Assembly: GCA_902599555.1 (NCBI GenBank)
Contig: CACKFQ010000004.1
Location: 1 to 44,453 of the forward strand
Direction of reading: 5' to 3'
Origin: an uncultured Candidatus Actinomarina sp.
Lineage (GTDB): Bacteria; Actinomycetota; Acidimicrobiia; Actinomarinales; Actinomarinaceae
Length of the DNA stretch: 44,453 bases
Below, in pieces: positions 38,491 through 44,453 of the stretch. The notes below the pieces were generated by a model, which was not told the DNA's origin, did no database searches, and saw only the letters and a list, made by a program, of their open reading frames with translations. Made by a program: the position numbers and the translations under genes. Each line of letters starts with the position of its first letter. Within the stretch, counting starts at the first letter, position 1.

Positions 38491-38520
38491 TTGTTTAATA
38501 GATTTTTTCTTTGTTAGCAT
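38491..38520 (+). promoter_or_regulatory. Predicted promoter of the 38528 epimerase gene, leaderless
   Basis: TTGTTT (38491-38496), 18-nt spacer, TAGCAT (38515-38520), 7 nt to ATG 38528. Confidence 0.5.
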
Positions 38521-38527
38521 TATATAA

Positions 38528-39502
38528 ATGACTAAAAATGTACTTGTTACTGGTTGTGCTGGTTTTATAGGCTACAACCTATCAAAAAAATTAATCCATC
38601 AAGAATATAGTGTTACTGGAATAGATTCACTAAATACGGCCTATGACAAGAAATTTAAAGAACTACGATTAAAAGACCTTGAAAATGAAAAAAATTTTCA
38701 ATTTGTAAATAATAACTTATCAGATGAAGACTCTTTAAATGAGCTTAATAATTTTGATATTGTTTATCATATGGGGGCAAGAGCAGGAGTACGACAAAGC
38801 TTTAAAGATCCATTAAGTTACATCAAAGACAATACTATCGCTACAACAAATGTAGCTAACTTTTGCAAAGACAATAATATTCAAAAAATGATTTTGGCTT
38901 CAACTTCATCTATTTATGGCAATAGTGGTGATAAAGAAATGGTCGAAGATTTAGATGAAAAAATCAATCCCCCATCAATTTATGCATCTACAAAATTATC
39001 TGGAGAGACGTTGGCAAAGACCATCCTCTCATCGCACGATACTAATTTAATAATCACAAGATTTTTTACAGTGTACGGTCCATATGGAAGACCTGATATG
39101 TCAATACTTAGATTTATTCATTGGATCATGGAAAACAAAGAAGTAATAATATTTGGTGATGGTGAACAAAGAAGATCTTTCACATACGTTGACGATGTAG
39201 TTGAATTACTACTTAAAGTTCAAAATTGCGATAATAGTGAAACTTTTAATGTTGGAAATAATAAAACTTCTTCTTTGAATGAGGTAATTAAAATAATTGA
39301 GAAATTCTCTAATAAAGAAGCTCTGGTTAATAATCAACCAAGGGCATTTAGAGATCCTGATGTTGTACTTCCAAGTTTATCTAAATCAAAGCAGATACTT
39401 GATTGGGAACCATCAACAAATATTGAAGAAGGTATCAAATCAACTATTGAATGGTATTCTTCATTTCAAGATAAGATAAAAGACTACACATACATTGAGT
39501 AA
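38528..39502 (+). CDS. NAD-dependent epimerase, UDP-glucuronate 4-epimerase-like
   Basis: VLVTGCAGFIGYNLSKKL, YHMGARAGVRQSFKDPLSYI, ASTSSIYGNS, TVYGPYGRPDMSILRF, GDGEQRRSFTYVDDVV. Confidence 0.87.
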   Translation: MTKNVLVTGCAGFIGYNLSKKLIHQEYSVTGIDSLNTAYDKKFKELRLKDLENEKNFQFVNNNLSDEDSLNELNNFDIVYHMGARAGVRQSFKDPLSYIKDNTIATTNVANFCKDNNIQKMILASTSSIYGNSGDKEMVEDLDEKINPPSIYASTKLSGETLAKTILSSHDTNLIITRFFTVYGPYGRPDMSILRFIHWIMENKEVIIFGDGEQRRSFTYVDDVVELLLKVQNCDNSETFNVGNNKTSSLNEVIKIIEKFSNKEALVNNQPRAFRDPDVVLPSLSKSKQILDWEPSTNIEEGIKSTIEWYSSFQDKIKDYTYIE

Positions 39503-40469
39503 AATGAAAAAAGTAATTGTAACTGGCGGTGCAGGATTTATAGGGTCTAACCTTGTAAAAAAGCTTTTAGATCTAAACGTTGAAAAATTATTAATAATTG
39601 ATGACTTGTCTACTGGTAATGAATCTAATATATCATCAATTGTTAGTGATGAAAGAGTCGAGTTTTTAAATTCAAAAATCGAAGATATTGAGAGTATTAA
39701 TGAGTTGTTTGAGGATTATGACTTTTGCTATCATCTAGCTGCAGGTGTAGGTGTTCAGTACATCATGGACAATCTAAGTGAATCACTTTTGACTAATATT
39801 TTAGCTACACATAAAGTTCTTGAAGCTTGTCAGGCTAATGAGCTCCCTATACTTCTGACTTCAACTTCTGAAGTCTACGGGGTAGCTGAAGATGATGTGT
39901 GGACAGAAGAAACAAAAAGTTTAATTGGTCCTACTACCAAATTGAGGTGGTCATATGCCGCTTCTAAAATGATTGATGAATTTATTGCATTATCATTATT
40001 TGAAGAAGGAAAAGTTTCCCCAATAATTGTTAGATTATTTAATATCATCGGACCTAACCAGCTTTCAAAGTACGGAATGGTAGTGCCTAGGTTTATTGAA
40101 TCAGCTCTTGAAGATAAAGATATTTTAATTCATGGTGATGGTTCACAATCAAGATCATTTACCTGGGTTGATGATGTTGTTGATTATTTAATAAAATTGG
40201 CAGAAGTAAAAGCATACGGAGAAGTATTTAATATTGGGCAAACAGAAGAAATCTCAATTAAAAATTTAGCTGAACTAATTATTAAAAAAACTAACTCTAA
40301 TTCTCAAATAATTTATAAAAGTCATGAAGAAGTATTCGGAAAAGCATTTGAAGATCCAAAAAGAAGAACTCCTGGTATTGATAAGATAATTGAGTTTACT
40401 GGTATGAAACCAACAAAAAATATCGAATTTATGGTTGAAAATATAATCAATTTTAAAAAAAATAATTAA
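39495..40469 (+). CDS. NAD-dependent nucleotide-sugar epimerase/decarboxylase (extended SDR)
   Basis: KVIVTGGAGFIGSNLVKKL, TSTSEVYG, RLFNIIGPNQLSKYGMVVPRF, GDGSQSRSFTWVDDVV. Confidence 0.87.
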   Translation: MSKMKKVIVTGGAGFIGSNLVKKLLDLNVEKLLIIDDLSTGNESNISSIVSDERVEFLNSKIEDIESINELFEDYDFCYHLAAGVGVQYIMDNLSESLLTNILATHKVLEACQANELPILLTSTSEVYGVAEDDVWTEETKSLIGPTTKLRWSYAASKMIDEFIALSLFEEGKVSPIIVRLFNIIGPNQLSKYGMVVPRFIESALEDKDILIHGDGSQSRSFTWVDDVVDYLIKLAEVKAYGEVFNIGQTEEISIKNLAELIIKKTNSNSQIIYKSHEEVFGKAFEDPKRRTPGIDKIIEFTGMKPTKNIEFMVENIINFKKNN

Positions 40470-40472
40470 ACA

Positions 40473-41585
40473 GTGAATATTCTTGTAACAACTGGAATCT
40501 TTCCTCCAGATGTTGGAGGGCCTGCTAAATTTGTTCCCTTAATTGCAGATAAATTATCAGAAAAAAATAATTTAAAAGTAATTACTTTAAGCGAAAAAAC
40601 TGTTGAGGATAGTCATAATGATTATGAAGTATTTAGGATTATTAGGAATCAAAACAAAGTTTCTAGATTTATTAAAACACTTCTTTTGATTATTAAAAAT
40701 GGAAAAGATGCTGATGTAATATTCGTAAATGGCTTATGGCTTGAGGTATATATATCAAACTGGTTTATTAGAAAAAAAACAATTAGAAAGATAGTTGGAG
40801 ATCCTGTATGGGAAAAGTTTTATACACAATACAAAACTGATGATGATTTTGATACTTTTCAAGAAAAAAAATATAACACAAAAGTTCAATTTCTTAAGTT
40901 CGTAAGAAATGCTGCTTTAAAATCTTCAAATACTGTTGTTGTCCCTTCTTATCATCTTTTAGATTTTGTAAAAAAACAAGGATATAACGGAAGGTTAATT
41001 CAAGTCAATAATGGGACTGAAAAAACTAAATCAATTAAGAAAAATAAAGCGGATAATAAATTTTTAATTGTTAGTCGCCTTGTGAGACATAAAAATATTG
41101 ATCTTGTTTTAAAATCTTTAGTAATTCTTAAAAATGAATACAAAATTGATTTTACGTTGAGTATTGTTGGTGAAGGTCCAGAACATAAAAGTTTGATCAA
41201 TCTAATAAACAAACTTGGTTTACATGATTCAGTTAAAATTGTTGGTGCAAAGTATGGTGAAGAGCTTAAATCTTTTTACCAATTTTCAAATTATTTTATT
41301 CAATTATCATCTTATGAGGGAATGCCTCATGCAATTCTTGAAGCAATGAATTATGAACTTACGATTATTGCATCAAATTTTGGGGGTAACTTTGAACTCC
41401 TTGGAGATAATGATTTTGGCTTTACATCTTCTTCACTAGATATTGAAACTGTAGCAAATACAATTTATACAGCTATTAAAGATAACTCCAACATAACTGC
41501 AAAGAGTAAGGAATTAGTGAATATACACTACAATATTGAAAACACAATAAACAAGTTTTCAGAGATAATTTTAGATAATGAATAA
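40473..41585 (+). CDS. Glycosyltransferase family 4, GTG start
   Basis: GIFPPDVGGPAKFVPLIADKL, NKFLIVSRLVRHKNIDLVLKSL, LSIVGEGPEHKSLINLINKLGLHDSVKIVGAKYGEEL, SSYEGMPHAILEAMNYEL. Confidence 0.92.
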   Translation: MNILVTTGIFPPDVGGPAKFVPLIADKLSEKNNLKVITLSEKTVEDSHNDYEVFRIIRNQNKVSRFIKTLLLIIKNGKDADVIFVNGLWLEVYISNWFIRKKTIRKIVGDPVWEKFYTQYKTDDDFDTFQEKKYNTKVQFLKFVRNAALKSSNTVVVPSYHLLDFVKKQGYNGRLIQVNNGTEKTKSIKKNKADNKFLIVSRLVRHKNIDLVLKSLVILKNEYKIDFTLSIVGEGPEHKSLINLINKLGLHDSVKIVGAKYGEELKSFYQFSNYFIQLSSYEGMPHAILEAMNYELTIIASNFGGNFELLGDNDFGFTSSSLDIETVANTIYTAIKDNSNITAKSKELVNIHYNIENTINKFSEIILDNE

Positions 41586-42639
41586 TAAAAATCTTTTATA
41601 CCTAAATTTAGCTTTAGATGATGAAGATGTGTCTCTGGGATTTGCAAACACGTGGGTTAAACAATTTTCTAATAAATTTGAAAATATTGACATAATTACT
41701 TTAAATAAATCTAATGCAAATATAGCTTCAAATAATAAAGTAAATATCTATGGTTTACTCAAAGATGATAATACATCAAAAATAAGTAAGTTTTTATTAA
41801 TAAGAAAGACAATAAAGGAACTGACATCAACATCTGGTTATGATTTATGTTTTTCACATATGTCACCACTTCTTTTGTTAATGACAAAATTTTACAGCTT
41901 AAAAAAGTTTCCTACAATACTCTGGTACACCCATCCAAAACCTAAAGAATTCTCAAAAAAAATCATACTTATTTTAAGTTTATTTTTTTGCGACAAGGTT
42001 GTTACAGCTTCAAATTCTTCATTTCCATACAAATCAAATAAGTTAAATGTGGTTGGCCATGCAATTGATTACGAACAATTTCTAAATAAGAGACGTGGAT
42101 TGCTAAATAAGGAATTTCTTATTTTAAGTAGAATATCAAAATCCAAAAATTTAGAAGTTGCGATTGATGGATTTTTAAAAAGTAAATTTAGTAAACATAA
42201 TATTTCTATAATTGGTGATGCGGTTACAAAAGAAGATTCAGAATACAAAAATTTACTATCAAAAAAATATGAAGGTAACAAAAATGTAATTTTTTTAGGA
42301 AAAATACCTCATAAAGATTTGCCATCTTTAATGAATAAGTACACTTATCATATAAACGCAACTCCAGAGGGTTTTTATGATAAATCTGTTTTGGAAGCAA
42401 TATCAAATGGTCTTTTTAGTCTTTACGCTAATAAAGATTATGACAAACACTTTAAAAAAGATATGCAGTTTTTAACAAAATTTGAACTTAACCAAAGATC
42501 ATTAGCTGATGTTTTGAACTCTGTATATGAACAGGAAGATAAAAATATAATAAAAATAATTGAATATAGTCAATTAAGTGTTTCAAACGAATCTATTCAA
42601 ACTATATTTGAGAGAATAGTGGCTACAGTTGAGAGTTAA
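41578..42639 (+). CDS. Glycosyltransferase family 4-like
   Basis: FLILSRISKSKNLEVAIDGFL, NVIFLGKIPHKDLPSLMNKYTYHINATPEGFYDKSVLEAISNGLF. Confidence 0.82.
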   Translation: MNNKNLLYLNLALDDEDVSLGFANTWVKQFSNKFENIDIITLNKSNANIASNNKVNIYGLLKDDNTSKISKFLLIRKTIKELTSTSGYDLCFSHMSPLLLLMTKFYSLKKFPTILWYTHPKPKEFSKKIILILSLFFCDKVVTASNSSFPYKSNKLNVVGHAIDYEQFLNKRRGLLNKEFLILSRISKSKNLEVAIDGFLKSKFSKHNISIIGDAVTKEDSEYKNLLSKKYEGNKNVIFLGKIPHKDLPSLMNKYTYHINATPEGFYDKSVLEAISNGLFSLYANKDYDKHFKKDMQFLTKFELNQRSLADVLNSVYEQEDKNIIKIIEYSQLSVSNESIQTIFERIVATVES

Positions 42640-43552
42640 CCCAGTCTATAGTTTGAGTTAAGCCATCCTCCAGTTTGACCACAGGTTCCCAATTTAGAAG
42701 CTTTTTTGCTTTAGTAATATCAGGTCTTCTCTGTTTTGGATCATCTTGAGGTAAATCTTTATTGATTAATTTTGAATTTGAATTTGTTAAATCAACAATT
42801 GTGGAGGCAAGCTCGTTTACAGTTATTTCGTTTGGATTTCCTATATTGAACACATCATTTTGATTTGATTCCATAAGAGCAATAATTCCATTAACAGTAT
42901 CATCCACAAATGAAAAACTCCTAGTCTGAGACCCGTCTCCATAAATAGTTATATCCTCATTCTTTAAAGCTTGAACTATGAAATTTGTAACAACTCTCCC
43001 ATCGTTTAATTGCATCCTTGGACCATAGGTATTAAAAATTCTGACAACTTTAGTATTCAAGTCATATGTTCTGCTGTAAGTTGCTGTAGCTGCTTCTGCA
43101 AATCTTTTTGCCTCATCATACATACTTCTTTCACCGTTAGGATTTACATTTCCCCAATAATCTTCACTTTGAGGAGAAACTTCAGGATCACCATAGATTT
43201 CTGAAGTTGAGGCAAGAAGGTAGTCAGCTTTTTTTACTTTTGCCAATCCGAGTGTGTTTATGGTACCAATACTTCCTGCTTTAAGAGTATTTACTGGATT
43301 TTCTTGATAAGCGATTGGAGATGCTGCGCTAGCAAAATGAAATATGAAATCAACATCGTCAGAAATTTCTATATGGTTTTGAACATCATGCTCCATGAAA
43401 TCTACATTATCATTTGATAGTAAATGTTCAATATTTTTGACATTACCTGTGAGTAAATTATCAAGCAAAATTAAGCTATGTCCCTTTTCATAAAGCTTGT
43501 CAGCAAGATGTGAACATACAAAACCTGCACCTCCAGTAATTAATATTTTCAA
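42623..43552 (-). CDS. UDP-glucuronate decarboxylase-like (UDP-xylose synthase family) SDR
   Basis: KILITGGAGFVCSHLADKL, HFASAASPIAYQENPVNTL, ASTSEIYGDPEVSPQSEDYWGNVNPNGERSMYDEAKRFAEA, RIFNTYGPRMQLNDGRVVTNFI. Confidence 0.9.
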   Translation of the reverse strand: MKILITGGAGFVCSHLADKLYEKGHSLILLDNLLTGNVKNIEHLLSNDNVDFMEHDVQNHIEISDDVDFIFHFASAASPIAYQENPVNTLKAGSIGTINTLGLAKVKKADYLLASTSEIYGDPEVSPQSEDYWGNVNPNGERSMYDEAKRFAEAATATYSRTYDLNTKVVRIFNTYGPRMQLNDGRVVTNFIVQALKNEDITIYGDGSQTRSFSFVDDTVNGIIALMESNQNDVFNIGNPNEITVNELASTIVDLTNSNSKLINKDLPQDDPKQRRPDITKAKKLLNWEPVVKLEDGLTQTIDWVNSQL

Positions 43553-43553
43553 A

Positions 43554-44453
43554 CTAGCTCCATGGATAATATATTATGCATTGATTATTATTTGCATAAT
43601 TTGATATGTTCATATTTAATTCTTCTTTAAGTGGATACATAATAGACAAAAGTGAGTTTGAAGGCACTTCATCTAATTGTTTAACGCTTTGATAATTAGG
43701 TACGTCAATTTCAGTATCTAAAATCATCACTTCTTCTCCCATTTCATTAAGAACGTTATATATGTCCAAAGTTGGTGAATTTCTTAAGTCATCAGTGTCT
43801 TCCTTGAAAGCTGCACCAACTAAAACAATTGTTTTAAGATTATTATTTTTTTTCATTGAACGAAGTTGGTTTATAGTCCATTGTAAATGTTCATTGTTGG
43901 AACCGATGATATTTGAAATAAGTGGTAAATTTAATTCATCTTGATTATAAAAATTATTTACTTCTACTAAGTCTTTTGGAAAACAAGACCCACCCCAAGA
44001 TGGTGATGGTCTAAAATAATGAGACCCGATTCTGCTGTCTAAGCCAACACCTTTTAAAACATCTGTTAAATTAGCGCCTGAATAATCTGATAATCTAGTG
44101 GCTTCATTAACAAATGAAAGTCTTAAAGGTAAATATGTATTTGCTAAATATTTTATAAGCTGTGAGCTGATTGGATCTGTTATTACAACTTCTGCATCAT
44201 AACCTTCATAAAGCTTATTAAGTTTATTTATTTTCTCAGAACTTAAACCACCAATTACAATCCGATCCGGATTAAAGAAATCACTAACTGCAGAGCCCTC
44301 TCTTAAAAATTCAGGATTAAACGTTAGAAGATTTTTATCATACCCAACATTCTCACATACATTTTCAATTTCATATGGAGGTATTGTAGATTTAACAGTT
44401 ATGGTGATATCTTTATTTTCTAATTTTGAAATTTCAAGAATTGCAGACTCGAG
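43554..44453 (-). CDS. ugd: UDP-glucose 6-dehydrogenase-type nucleotide-sugar dehydrogenase, N-terminus beyond window
   Basis: Continuous minus-strand frame from the window edge to 43554 (300 codons with stop): TVKSTIPPYEIE, NPEFLREGSAVSDFFNPDRIVIG, GLDSRIGSHYFRPSPSWGGSCFPKDL (catalytic Cys), GAAFKEDTDDLRNSPTLDI. Confidence 0.85.
   Translation of the reverse strand, partial: LESAILEISKLENKDITITVKSTIPPYEIENVCENVGYDKNLLTFNPEFLREGSAVSDFFNPDRIVIGGLSSEKINKLNKLYEGYDAEVVITDPISSQLIKYLANTYLPLRLSFVNEATRLSDYSGANLTDVLKGVGLDSRIGSHYFRPSPSWGGSCFPKDLVEVNNFYNQDELNLPLISNIIGSNNEHLQWTINQLRSMKKNNNLKTIVLVGAAFKEDTDDLRNSPTLDIYNVLNEMGEEVMILDTEIDVPNYQSVKQLDEVPSNSLLSIMYPLKEELNMNISNYANNNQCIIYYPWS

Noticed and set aside
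43554-43856. Stand-alone 100-aa protein or truncated dehydrogenase, as suggested by the ORF track
   Set aside because: The minus-strand frame continues without a stop to the window edge and encodes the rest of a UDP-glucose dehydrogenase; the ORF was only clipped at an internal Met.
1-44453. CRISPR arrays, tRNA genes, insertion sequences, phage genes, toxin-antitoxin or defence modules
   Set aside because: No regularly spaced repeats, tRNA-like cloverleaf, transposase/integrase motifs or defence-type protein families were recognised by eye; a tool scan (tRNAscan-SE, CRISPRCasFinder, DefenseFinder) would be needed to exclude divergent cases.

Overview
The window is an AT-rich, densely packed bacterial segment. 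My best inference for the source is a streamlined marine actinobacterium of the Ca. Actinomarina type. The basis is an F420-type LLM oxidoreductase, the Nif3 / zinc-ribbon / RNase H gene order and a DnaQ-GIY-YIG fusion nuclease; no search was run. (1) About 1-10.7 kb is one tightly overlapping + strand gene string: leuA (5' truncated), leuB, nitroreductase, SpoU/TrmH methyltransferase, a DEDDh exonuclease/GIY-YIG/UVR nuclease split by an apparent frameshift at an A9 tract, then a System I cytochrome c maturation set (ccmA, B, C, E, F, H, a TPR protein and a ccmG-like thioredoxin). (2) RNase P RNA (rnpB) lies at about 10681-11011. (3) About 11-21.4 kb holds the LLM oxidoreductase, TauE/SafE, a small membrane protein, RNase H, zinc-ribbon protein, NIF3, an MMPL/RND protein, an M15C-type peptidase and PEP carboxylase. 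(4) About 21.4 kb to the end is a surface-glycan locus: two nucleotide-sugar dehydrogenases, two UDP-GlcNAc 2-epimerase family proteins, several SDR epimerases, five glycosyltransferases, an initiating sugar transferase, a Wzx-like flippase, two Wzy/ligase-like proteins, a heparinase II/III-like protein and an asparagine-synthase-type amidotransferase. The most notable signals are: the A9 frameshift splitting the exonuclease catalytic triad; a recurrent TANNNT box about 6-9 nt before non-coupled start codons and at the same distance from the inferred rnpB 5' end (pervasive leaderless transcription); and 3'-end overlap of all five convergent gene pairs. No CRISPR array, tRNA, transposase or integrase was recognised.
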